Of a stretch of 35,482 bases of DNA, positions 1-7,098 are shown one piece after another. The notes under the pieces are model-generated. The model worked only from the letters and a program-made list of their open reading frames with translations. It did not search any database and was not told where the DNA came from. The DNA comes from [Zimmermannella] bifida NBRC 103089 (GTDB lineage Bacteria; Actinomycetota; Actinomycetes; Actinomycetales; Microbacteriaceae): the NCBI RefSeq assembly GCF_001570925.1, contig NZ_BCSP01000013.1, positions 1 to 35,482 of the forward strand, written 5' to 3'. The position numbers and the translations under genes were made by a program. How positions within the stretch are numbered: the first letter of the stretch is position 1; each line of letters opens with the position of its first letter.

Positions 1-40
1 CGACGGGCACGACGAACGCGACCCGCCGCATCCACCCCGG

Positions 41-80
41 AAAACGCGCAGCGCGCCCGAGCCGAAGCTCGAGCGCGCTG
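41..80 (-). terminator. Intrinsic terminator with UUCG loop after the aminotransferase gene
   Basis: On the minus strand, 14-nt arms (67-80 and 49-62) pair fully with one G-U wobble around a TTCG loop, and CGCG then TTTT follows (41-48). It lies 20 nt past the stop codon of the aminotransferase, so it is a textbook rho-independent terminator for that gene. Confidence 0.8.
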
Positions 81-99
81 GCGGTAACGCGAACCGAAA

Positions 100-1482
100 C
101 TAGCTGCGGATTGCAGCAGCGAGGTCGTCGAATGCCTGTACGTAGGCGTCGATCGCAGCGTCGTCGTGGGTAACCGAAAGGGTCCACTCTTCTTCGCGAC
201 CAGGGGTCATGAAGATGCCGCGGTTCATGTTGAACAGCCATGCGAGGTCAGCAAGTGCGCCACCAGTCTTAGCGTTCTCCATGTACGACTCGTAGTCGGT
301 GACCTTGTGGGTCGAGAACACAACGCAGCCCTTCGAGCCGATACCTACGGTGTAGGCGTCGAGGTCGTAGCGCTTGATGACGTCGTCGCAACCAGCGATG
401 ATGCGGTCGTTGAGGTGAGCGAGGTGCTTGTAAGCGTCGTCGGTCATAACCTCGAGCAGCGAAGCGCGTGCTGCAGCAAGGGTAAGCGGGTTACCGTTGT
501 AGGTACCTACCTGGTAAACCGAGCCGTCTTCAACAACGGTCGAGAGCTCTTCGCTCATACCGATTGCACCAGCTGGCAGACCGCCACCGAGTGCCTTTGC
601 GAGGGTAACCATGTCTGGGGTTACGCCGAACTTCTCGGTTGCACCACCGGCAGCGATGCAGATACCGGTCTTGACCTCGTCGAAGATCAGGACAATGCCG
701 TGCTTCTTGGTGATTTCGCGAACGGCTTCGAGGTAGCCAGGCTCAGGAAGAACAACACCGAGGTTCATCATGGCAGCTTCCATGATCACACAGGCAGGCT
801 TCTTGCCTTCGGCGTCGAGCGCCATGATGCGCTTTTCCATGGTCTCAGCGTCGTTGAACGGAACCGCGAAGGTCATGTCAACAACTGCCTGCGGCACACC
901 GGCACCGTAAGGAATCGATGCGTAGTTGTCGCGTGGGCCGATCTCCTGCTCAGGGATCCATCCGATGTCAACCATGACGGTGTCGTGGTGACCGTGGTAC
1001 GAACCGAAGATCTTCATGACGGTGTCGCGACCGGTGTAGGCGCGAGCAATGCGGATCGCGTCCATGGTCGATTCCGAACCCGAGTTGGTGTAGCGCCACT
1101 TCGGCAGGCCCCAACGACGTGCAAGCTCGTTACCAACGACGATTGCGTCTTCGGTAGGAGCAGCGAAGTGCGTACCCATTGGGTAGCGGTCAGCAACAGC
1201 CTTACCGATGGCTGGGTGTGCGTGACCCTGAACCATCGAGCCGAAGCCGTTGTGGAAGTCGTAGTACTCGTTGCCGTCTACGTCCCAAACCTTGGCGCCT
1301 TCGCCCTTTTCAACGTAGATGGGCCATGGCTCGTGGAGCTGGTACGACGATGCAACACCACCCGAGAGGTGGTCTACAGCCTTGGCGTAGAATTCCTTGG
1401 ACTTCTGCGTGTTTGCGTTGAGCTTGTCAGCCTCGATCTTGGTGAGTTCGGCTACGCGCTCGTAGTTAATGGGGGTACCCAT
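100..1482 (-). CDS. Class III PLP aminotransferase, glutamate-1-semialdehyde aminomutase-like
   Basis: The product has 460 aa and belongs to fold-type I, class III PLP enzymes. It carries the GSA-aminomutase-like segment NSGSESTMDAIRIARAYTGR followed by SYHGHHD, the PLP-aspartate motif LIFDEVKTG, and the lysine motif TLAKALGGGLPAGAIG, where the Lys forms the Schiff base. GSA aminomutases are usually about 430 aa, and the FDEVKTG segment differs from their usual DEVMTGFR, so the true substrate may not be glutamate-1-semialdehyde; no other haem genes are nearby. I chose the ATG at 1482 because a purine-rich GAAGAGAA tract lies just upstream and the protein then begins MGTPINYERV; a longer reading frame to 1569 lacks support. 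It appears monocistronic, with its own long leader and terminator. Family assignment is firm, exact function is not. Confidence 0.85.
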   Translation of the reverse strand: MGTPINYERVAELTKIEADKLNANTQKSKEFYAKAVDHLSGGVASSYQLHEPWPIYVEKGEGAKVWDVDGNEYYDFHNGFGSMVQGHAHPAIGKAVADRYPMGTHFAAPTEDAIVVGNELARRWGLPKWRYTNSGSESTMDAIRIARAYTGRDTVMKIFGSYHGHHDTVMVDIGWIPEQEIGPRDNYASIPYGAGVPQAVVDMTFAVPFNDAETMEKRIMALDAEGKKPACVIMEAAMMNLGVVLPEPGYLEAVREITKKHGIVLIFDEVKTGICIAAGGATEKFGVTPDMVTLAKALGGGLPAGAIGMSEELSTVVEDGSVYQVGTYNGNPLTLAAARASLLEVMTDDAYKHLAHLNDRIIAGCDDVIKRYDLDAYTVGIGSKGCVVFSTHKVTDYESYMENAKTGGALADLAWLFNMNRGIFMTPGREEEWTLSVTHDDAAIDAYVQAFDDLAAAIRS

Positions 1483-1707
1483 GGTGTTCTCTTCTCTTCT
1501 CTGGCCCGGCCTGGTGCCAGTTCGGTTAGAGGGTTGTAGTTGTTGTGCTGGCCGGCCTGCCGCCAGCACTGCTCCACTATGCCTCTATGCCAGTGGATCT
1601 CAGCAAGTCTAAAATGAACTTGATTCAGATTCCACTCGCGAAGCTGGGAATGCACCCAAGATCAGTGCAACAACCGCCTGGATCCCCGCAAACTCGCGGA
1701 AAACTCG
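1483..1707 (-). promoter_or_regulatory. Promoter and leader region of the aminotransferase gene
   Basis: This 225-nt gap follows the lpdA stop and precedes the aminotransferase start. On the minus strand there are two overlapping -10-like elements (CATAGA and CATAGT, near 1585-1600) but only poor -35 matches. Downstream of them is a hairpin with perfect 8-bp arms, GTGCTGGC (1545-1552) and GCCAGCAC (1562-1569), so the mRNA probably has a structured leader of roughly 100 nt. I recognise no known riboswitch class. Confidence 0.35.
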
Positions 1708-3135
1708 TTATTCGCTCCGCAGGTGCATTGCCTTGGCTGCGTCCACGATCGAGCCCGACAGCGACGGATACGCCGCCCACGAGGTGGCAAACTCATCCAC
1801 CGTCACGCGCTGCTCAATCGCAATCGAGAGCGCCAGCAGCAATTCGGATGCACGCGGTGCGACGATCACGCCACCCACGATGGTGCCGAGGTTGTTTCCG
1901 GCGATCAGCTTCACGAAGCCGTCGCGGAAGCCCTGCATCTTGGCGCGCGGGTTCTGCGCCAGGTCGAGCTTGTAGACGCGACCCTCGCGCTCGCCCTCGT
2001 CGATGTCGTTCTGCTGCCAGCCGACCGTCGCGATTTCGGGGTAGGTGAAGATGTTCGAGGCAACGTTGCGCAGGTTGATTGGGCGTACGCCGTCACCGAG
2101 CGCGTGGAACACAGCGGTACGGCCCTGCGCCGAGGCAACGGATGCGAGCGGGAAGAAGCTCGTGCAGTCACCGGCCGCGTAGATGTTCGGCACGCTGGTG
2201 CGCGCCACACGGTTGACAACGATGTGGCCGCTGTCGGTCACCTCAACGCCAACCTTCTCGAGTCCGAGACCGGCAGTGTTCGGAATCGCGCCCACGGCCA
2301 TGAGGCAGTGCGAGCCACGCACCTGCGTGCCATCCGAAAGCGTCGCGACGACTTCATCCCCGTCGCGGACAACCGATTCGGCACGGTTACGCGAGAGCAC
2401 GTTCATGCCGTTACGGGTAAAGACCTCTTCGATAACGTCGGCGGCGTCCGAGTCCTCGCCCGGGAGCACGCGGTCGCGGCTCGAAATCAACGTGACCTCG
2501 GCGCCGAGGCCTTTGTATGCCGAAGCAAACTCGGCACCGGTTACACCGGAGCCCACCACGATCAGGTGCTCAGGCACCGATTCGAGGTTGTACAGCTGCT
2601 TCCAAGTGAGGATGCGTTCGCCGTCAGGCTTCGCCGAGTCCAGTTCGCGCGGGCTCGCGCCGACCGAAACAATCAGGGTGTCGTACTCAACCCGGTCGAT
2701 TTCCTTGCCGTCAACGAAGCAACCAACCGTGCCCGGGCCCATGATCTGGCCACGTGCATCCACGACGCGCACGCCGTTATCTTTCAGGTTGCGGCGCATG
2801 TCGTCCGACTGGTTCTGGGCCAGGTTCAGGATGCGCTGGTTCAGCTTTGCAAGGTTGACGTTCAGTTGCGGGTGGCGCGGGTTGTCGAGGTCATCGCGCA
2901 CATGGAACTGCAGGCCGAGTTCGTCGGCGTCGCGCAGCAGCGCCGCTGCTTCGGCCGAAGCGATCAGCGACTTCGAGGGCACCACGTCGGTCAGTACGGC
3001 CGAACCGCCCATGCCCGTTGCTTCAATAATGGTGACCTCAGCTCCCAGCTGGGCACCTGCGAGTGCCGCGTCGTAACCGCCGGGCCCTCCGCCTACTACA
3101 ACAATCCGGTGACGTTCTGCGCTCTTCACTGCCAT
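1708..3135 (-). CDS. lpdA: LpdA-type NAD(P)H-quinone dehydrogenase (lipoamide-dehydrogenase-like flavoprotein)
   Basis: A 475-aa two-dinucleotide-binding-domain flavoprotein: FAD motif VVVGGGPGGYDAAL at residues 12-25, NAD(P) motif VVGSGVTGAEFASAYKGLG in the middle, the second FAD motif IYAAGDCT, and a C-terminal dimer domain ending near YPSLSGSIVDAAK. Where lipoamide dehydrogenases carry the CxxxxC disulfide, this protein has GGSAVLTDVVPSK (43-55) with no cysteine. The M. tuberculosis homologue LpdA (Rv3303c) also lacks the pair and is described as a quinone reductase, so dihydrolipoamide oxidation is excluded by chemistry. The ATG at 3135 begins MAVKSAERH just ahead of the FAD motif; in-frame extension upstream runs into the divergent gene. 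It is divergent from the purine nucleoside phosphorylase gene with 50 nt between starts, as in mycobacteria. Probably cytosolic and acting at the membrane quinone pool. Confidence 0.9.
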   Translation of the reverse strand: MAVKSAERHRIVVVGGGPGGYDAALAGAQLGAEVTIIEATGMGGSAVLTDVVPSKSLIASAEAAALLRDADELGLQFHVRDDLDNPRHPQLNVNLAKLNQRILNLAQNQSDDMRRNLKDNGVRVVDARGQIMGPGTVGCFVDGKEIDRVEYDTLIVSVGASPRELDSAKPDGERILTWKQLYNLESVPEHLIVVGSGVTGAEFASAYKGLGAEVTLISSRDRVLPGEDSDAADVIEEVFTRNGMNVLSRNRAESVVRDGDEVVATLSDGTQVRGSHCLMAVGAIPNTAGLGLEKVGVEVTDSGHIVVNRVARTSVPNIYAAGDCTSFFPLASVASAQGRTAVFHALGDGVRPINLRNVASNIFTYPEIATVGWQQNDIDEGEREGRVYKLDLAQNPRAKMQGFRDGFVKLIAGNNLGTIVGGVIVAPRASELLLALSIAIEQRVTVDEFATSWAAYPSLSGSIVDAAKAMHLRSE

Positions 3136-3173
3136 GGCCTCAATCTTGCCACGATCTTGCAAGGCTGCTCCCC

Positions 3174-3185
3174 TAATCTTGAGCC
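3174..3185 (+). promoter_or_regulatory. Probable leaderless promoter of the purine nucleoside phosphorylase gene
   Basis: TAATCT (3174-3179) stands 6 nt before the ATG at 3186 and there is no Shine-Dalgarno, which is the geometry of a -10 element with transcription starting at the A of ATG. No convincing -35 is seen. Confidence 0.45.
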
Positions 3186-4034
3186 ATGGATCAACTTCAC
3201 AACGCCGCACAGCCCACCAATCCGCTGGACGCAGCCGACGCAAATCCCTCGCAGATCGCGGCCGAAGCCGCCCGCGTGATCGCCGAGACCACCGGGGTTG
3301 CCGCACACGACATCGCCCTGACGCTGGGCTCCGGTTGGGGCAAGGCTGCCGATGCCATGGGAGAAACGGTCGCCGAAATCCCAGCCACCGAGATCCCCGG
3401 TTTCTCGAAGCCCGCACTCGCCGGCCACGTCGGCACTATCCGCTCGGTGCGCTTGCCATCGGGCAAGCACGCGCTGATCATCGGCGCTCGCACCCACTTC
3501 TACGAGGGCCACGGTGTGCGCCGCGTCGTGCACTCGGTGCGCACGGCCGCTGCCGCCGGCGCCAAGATCATGGTGCTCACCAACGGGGCCGGTGGTCTTA
3601 ACCCCGACTGGGCCCCGGGAACCCCGGTGTGCATCCGCGACCACATCAACCTCACCGCGGCATCGCCGCTCGAAGGCGCCAACTTCGTTGACCTCACCGA
3701 CCTCTACTCGCCGCGACTGCGCGAAGTTGTGGCACGGATGCACGGGCTCGATGAGGGCGTGTACGTGCAGTTCCGCGGCCCGCACTACGAGACACCAGCC
3801 GAGGTTCGCATGGCCGGCATCATGGGCGGCGACATCGTTGGTATGTCGACCGCACTCGAAGCGATTGCCGCCCGCGAAGCCGGCATGGAGGTGCTCGGAC
3901 TCTCGCTCATTACGAACGCCGCGGCCGGCATCTCCCCTAACCCGCTCAGCCACGAAGAAGTGATCGCCGCGGGCAAGGCCGCCGAGTCGAAGCTCGCGAG
4001 CCTGCTCACCGACATCGTTGGAGAAATCGCATGA
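3186..4034 (+). CDS. punA: Purine nucleoside phosphorylase (trimeric PNP/MTAP family)
   Basis: A 282-aa phosphorylase that splits purine (deoxy)nucleosides with phosphate into free base and (deoxy)ribose-1-phosphate. Visible family marks are LTLGSGWGK (46-53, phosphate loop), RTHFYEGH (102-109), LTNGAGGLNP (131-140), FRGPHYETPAE (196-206), GMST (219-222) and SLITNAAAGIS (240-250), whose Asn is the purine-binding residue of 6-oxopurine-specific trimeric PNPs. Length fits the family (about 270-290 aa). The start at 3186 has no Shine-Dalgarno but a TAATCT element 6 nt upstream, suggesting leaderless mRNA. Its stop overlaps the next start as ATGA (4031-4034), so it is translationally coupled to the phosphomutase, which would use the sugar phosphate made here. 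Confidence 0.95.
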   Translation: MDQLHNAAQPTNPLDAADANPSQIAAEAARVIAETTGVAAHDIALTLGSGWGKAADAMGETVAEIPATEIPGFSKPALAGHVGTIRSVRLPSGKHALIIGARTHFYEGHGVRRVVHSVRTAAAAGAKIMVLTNGAGGLNPDWAPGTPVCIRDHINLTAASPLEGANFVDLTDLYSPRLREVVARMHGLDEGVYVQFRGPHYETPAEVRMAGIMGGDIVGMSTALEAIAAREAGMEVLGLSLITNAAAGISPNPLSHEEVIAAGKAAESKLASLLTDIVGEIA

Positions 4035-5755
4035 CTCTGCCGCTAATCCGCGAATCCCAGGTCGCGCTGCGTAACGCCGCCACATCCTGGCTCGAACAGG
4101 ACCCCGACCTCGAGACCCGCGAAGAGCTCACGCAGTTGCTCGAAACTGCCGGTGACGTCAACGAACCGGGCGTCGAACTTGCCGATGACGACGCATCCGA
4201 CCGTGCCGCCGCCTGGCGCGAACTGCGCGACCGGTTTGCCACCCGCCTGCAGTTCGGCACCGCGGGACTTCGCGGCCGTCAAGAAGCTGGCCCGAACCGG
4301 ATGAACCGGGTGACGGTCGGTCAGGCAGCTCGCGGTCTTGCCGACTTCCTGCTTGCACGCGGCGACTACCCGTCGGTGGTTGTCGGGTACGACGCCCGCG
4401 TTAACTCCGAGGTGTATGCCCGCGACACCGCCGAAATCATGCAGGCGGCCGGTGTGCGCGTCACGCTGATGCCGAGCCAGGTGCCGACTCCGGTGCTGGC
4501 GTTTGCGGTGCGCCATTTGAACGCGTCGGCCGGCGTCATGGTGACGGCCTCGCACAACCCCAAGTGGGACAACGGCTACAAGGTGTACCTCGGCGATGAC
4601 GACAACGGATCGCAGATTGTGCCGCCAAGCGATGCCGAAATCGCTGCCGCGATCAAGAACGTGGCCGAGACCATGCGGGTTAACGAGCTGCCGCGAAACT
4701 CGGAGTACCAGTTTGCGAGCGAAACGCTGATCGACTCGTATGTGCTCGAAACCGCGCGAGTGCTTGGCACTGAGCCGACCGATCTGCGCTTCGCGTACAC
4801 CGCGATGCACGGTGTTGGTTGGGAGACCTTCGCACGCGTGCTCGACGAGGCCGGTGTTGCCCGCCCGGTGACCGTCGATGCGCAATTGCAGCCCGACGGC
4901 CAGTTCCCAACGGTCGATTTCCCGAACCCCGAGGAAGCCGGCGCGCTCGATCTCGCGTACGAAACCGCATCCGCCGCCGATGCCGAACTGATCATTGCCC
5001 ACGACCCCGATGCCGACCGCCTGGCGGTGGCGATTCCGGATGCCGATGGCTCGTGGCGCCGCTTTGGCGGTAACGACATCGGCAAGCTCCTCGGCTGGCG
5101 TGCCGCGAAGTTGCTTGCGGCCGCAGGTGAAACCGGCACCCTCGCAACGTCGCTCGTATCGTCACCGGCGCTGTCGGTGGTCGCGAAGCGCTTCGGTCTG
5201 AACTACGTCGAAACACAGACCGGGTTCAAGTGGATTTCACGCGCGCCCGAAATCGCCTACGGCTACGAAGAAGCACTCGGCTATCTCGTGAACCCCGAAA
5301 CGGTGCGCGACAAAGACGGAATCTCGGCAGCCATGGCAATTCTCGACCTCGCGTTTGCGCAGGCCGCCGAAGGCAAGACGCTGGCCGACCTGGATGACGA
5401 GTTCACCGCCGAGTTCGGTGCGTTCGAGTCACGCCAGGTCGCGATCCGGTACGCGGATGCGGGTCAGCTGCCCGCGGTCATGACCAAGTTGCGTGCCGAG
5501 GCACCCACCGTTGTTGGTGCCGTTACCGTTGCCGAGTTCTACGACTTTGAAACGGCTGAAGCACCGGCGAACATCCTGCGCCTGCAACTGGCCGACGGTA
5601 CGCGCATCATGATTCGCCCGAGCGGCACCGAGCCGAAGATCAAGGTCTACATCGATGCCGTTTCGACCGATGGCTCGATCGCCGAGCGTCGCGAAGCCGC
5701 CGCAGCCCAGGCTGATGCTGCGGCCGAAGCCATGCACGCGCTGCTGACAAACTAG
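4031..5755 (+). CDS. Phosphosugar mutase of the alpha-D-phosphohexomutase family (PmmB/PGM2-like; probable phosphopentomutase)
   Basis: A 574-aa four-domain alpha-phosphohexomutase. The phospho-acceptor serine is in VTASHNPKWDNGYKVY (Ser174), the metal loop is HDPDADR (324-330), the sugar-binding loop is GYEEALGY (411-418) and the phosphate-binding loop is RPSGTEPKIKVY near residue 530. The long chain and the ASHNPKWDNGYKVY wording resemble the PGM2-type branch, which includes human phosphopentomutase, more than the short bacterial phosphomannomutases. M. tuberculosis PmmB holds the same position next to PNP. The ATGA overlap with the PNP gene, and the lack of a deoB-type gene in the neighbourhood, make ribose-1-P/deoxyribose-1-P to 5-P conversion the likeliest job; hexose phosphate activity cannot be excluded. 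A strong terminator follows 30 nt later. Confidence 0.9.
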   Translation: MTLPLIRESQVALRNAATSWLEQDPDLETREELTQLLETAGDVNEPGVELADDDASDRAAAWRELRDRFATRLQFGTAGLRGRQEAGPNRMNRVTVGQAARGLADFLLARGDYPSVVVGYDARVNSEVYARDTAEIMQAAGVRVTLMPSQVPTPVLAFAVRHLNASAGVMVTASHNPKWDNGYKVYLGDDDNGSQIVPPSDAEIAAAIKNVAETMRVNELPRNSEYQFASETLIDSYVLETARVLGTEPTDLRFAYTAMHGVGWETFARVLDEAGVARPVTVDAQLQPDGQFPTVDFPNPEEAGALDLAYETASAADAELIIAHDPDADRLAVAIPDADGSWRRFGGNDIGKLLGWRAAKLLAAAGETGTLATSLVSSPALSVVAKRFGLNYVETQTGFKWISRAPEIAYGYEEALGYLVNPETVRDKDGISAAMAILDLAFAQAAEGKTLADLDDEFTAEFGAFESRQVAIRYADAGQLPAVMTKLRAEAPTVVGAVTVAEFYDFETAEAPANILRLQLADGTRIMIRPSGTEPKIKVYIDAVSTDGSIAERREAAAAQADAAAEAMHALLTN

Positions 5756-5784
5756 CCGACGGGGCCACAACCCCGAACCAATGA

Positions 5785-5826
5785 CAACGCGCGGGAGCCT
5801 CTGAGGTTCCCGCGCGTTGTTGTTTG
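5785..5826 (+). terminator. Strong intrinsic terminator between the convergent phosphomutase and add genes
   Basis: Arms 5785-5800 and 5804-5819 form a 16-bp GC-rich stem with one G-U wobble and a CTG loop, followed by TTGTTTG. It ends the PNP-phosphomutase operon and, being almost symmetric, may also stop the convergent add transcript. Confidence 0.85.
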
Positions 5827-5851
5827 CTGATGTGTCCAGCCGTCTCAGCGA

Positions 5852-6961
5852 CTAGCCGCGGGCGTCTTGGAAGCCCGCTTCGATGCGCTCAGCGAGGTCG
5901 GTGCGATCCTCTTGCGGCAAGAACGCGGCGGCAGCGGCGTTCATCGCGAACTCTTCGAGGTCGTCGAGACTGTAGCCAAACGCATCCGAAAGCCTCACCA
6001 GTTCGAGCGACGGTGTGGTCGCGCTCATGAGGCGGTTGTCGGTGTTGACGGTGACGTCGAATCCGAGCTGGTAGAGCAGGTCGAACGGATGGTCGCGCAT
6101 ATCCTCGGCGATGCCGGTTTGCAGGTTCGAGCTTGGCGAGACTTCAAGTGTGAGTTCGCGATCGCGCACCCAATTGGCGACGCGGCCAAGTGCCACCGTC
6201 GTGTGACCGTCGACCTGTTCGGCGATTTCGATGTCATCGGCGATACGCACTCCGTGCCCGAGACGCAGAGCCCGGCCATCCAGAATTGCGGATGCGATCG
6301 AGTCGACGCCGTCGCCCTCGCCCGCGTGTACGGTTGCGGGCATGAACTCGCGCGCTGCGAGCGCGAAGGCTTCGCGGTGGCCGCTCGGTGGGAACCCGGC
6401 CTCTGGGCCGGCGAGGTCGACGCCCACGACCCGTGCGTCCGTGATCGACGCGCTGCGGTGGCGCAGGGCGGCTTCAACCACGGCAACCGCGTTGTCGTTT
6501 TGTCGCATCACGCAAATGAGTTGCCCGACACGGATGCGTCCGTCGGCGGCTTCGCACCCCTCGCGCAGGCCTGCGGTCACGGCCTCGATTGCGCCGTCGA
6601 GCGTCAGCCCATCGCGCAGGTGCTGTTCCGGTGCCCAACGGAGTTCGGCGTAGATGACGCCGTCGGCATCGAGGTCCTCGATCGCTTCGCGCGCGACGCG
6701 ACGCAGCGCATCCGCCGTTTGCATCACGCTCAGCACCACCGCGAACGTCTCGAGGTACTGCTCGAGCGAGCCCGAGTTCGCGCTGTCTTCAAACCACTGG
6801 CCGAGCGCTTCGGCATCGGATGCGGGGAGTTCGGCACCGTTTGCCAGATCGATGATGGTTTGCGGGCGCAGGCCACCGTCAAGGTGGTCGTGCAGCAGCA
6901 CCTTGGGGAGCGTGCGGGTATCGGTACCGTCAGCAAGACGGAATTCAGTTTCGTTGATCAC
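5852..6961 (-). CDS. add: Adenosine deaminase
   Basis: A 369-aa cytosolic amidohydrolase that converts (deoxy)adenosine to (deoxy)inosine, feeding the nucleoside phosphorylase. Zinc ligands and catalytic residues are visible: LLHDHLDGG (22-30), VVGVDLAGPE (178-187), VHAGEGD (211-217), RLGHGVR (233-239), LEVSPSSNLQTG (272-283) and VNTDNRLMS (305-313). The last motif has Asp-Asn where vertebrate enzymes have Asp-Asp, a form I know from other actinobacterial adenosine deaminases. The start is GTG at 6961; an in-frame TGA lies upstream. No strong Shine-Dalgarno is present, only GAAAG 7 nt before. The start region is duplicated as a 21-bp direct repeat. It is the last gene of the cdd-deoA-add direction, with 137 nt and a hairpin separating it from deoA. 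Confidence 0.95.
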   Translation of the reverse strand: MINETEFRLADGTDTRTLPKVLLHDHLDGGLRPQTIIDLANGAELPASDAEALGQWFEDSANSGSLEQYLETFAVVLSVMQTADALRRVAREAIEDLDADGVIYAELRWAPEQHLRDGLTLDGAIEAVTAGLREGCEAADGRIRVGQLICVMRQNDNAVAVVEAALRHRSASITDARVVGVDLAGPEAGFPPSGHREAFALAAREFMPATVHAGEGDGVDSIASAILDGRALRLGHGVRIADDIEIAEQVDGHTTVALGRVANWVRDRELTLEVSPSSNLQTGIAEDMRDHPFDLLYQLGFDVTVNTDNRLMSATTPSLELVRLSDAFGYSLDDLEEFAMNAAAAAFLPQEDRTDLAERIEAGFQDARG

Positions 6962-7004
6962 AAGATCACTTTCGATAGACGGGTCACAAGATCACTTTCG
7001 ATAG
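6958..7004 (-). repeat. 21-bp direct repeat duplicating the translation start region of add
   Basis: Two identical 21-bp copies (6958-6978 and 6984-7004) with a 5-bp spacer share the core CACAAGATCACTTTCGATAG. On the coding strand each copy contains GAAAGTGATCTTGTG, so the weak ribosome site and GTG start of add exist twice. The upstream GTG (first copy) opens a 9-codon frame whose TGA overlaps the true GTG. Confidence 0.8.
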
Positions 7005-7052
7005 GTGGTGCGGATACGCGCGCGGATGCCAGTGCGCGGGTGCGAATACGCA

Positions 7053-7091
7053 GGCTGCCGGCACGCCACGCTCACGCGGGCACCGGCAGCC
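7053..7091 (-). terminator. Hairpin after deoA, probable terminator or processing site
   Basis: Perfect 9-bp arms GGCTGCCGG (7053-7061) and CCGGCAGCC (7083-7091) with a 21-nt loop begin 8 nt after the deoA stop. No T-run follows on the minus strand, so termination may be partial and add may be read through or have its own promoter. Confidence 0.5.
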
Positions 7092-7098
7092 CAATGCA

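Noticed and set aside
1723-3279. A long plus-strand open frame opposite the LpdA-type gene
   Set aside because: Translation is rich in Arg/His/Val without motifs; the minus strand carries the complete flavoprotein.
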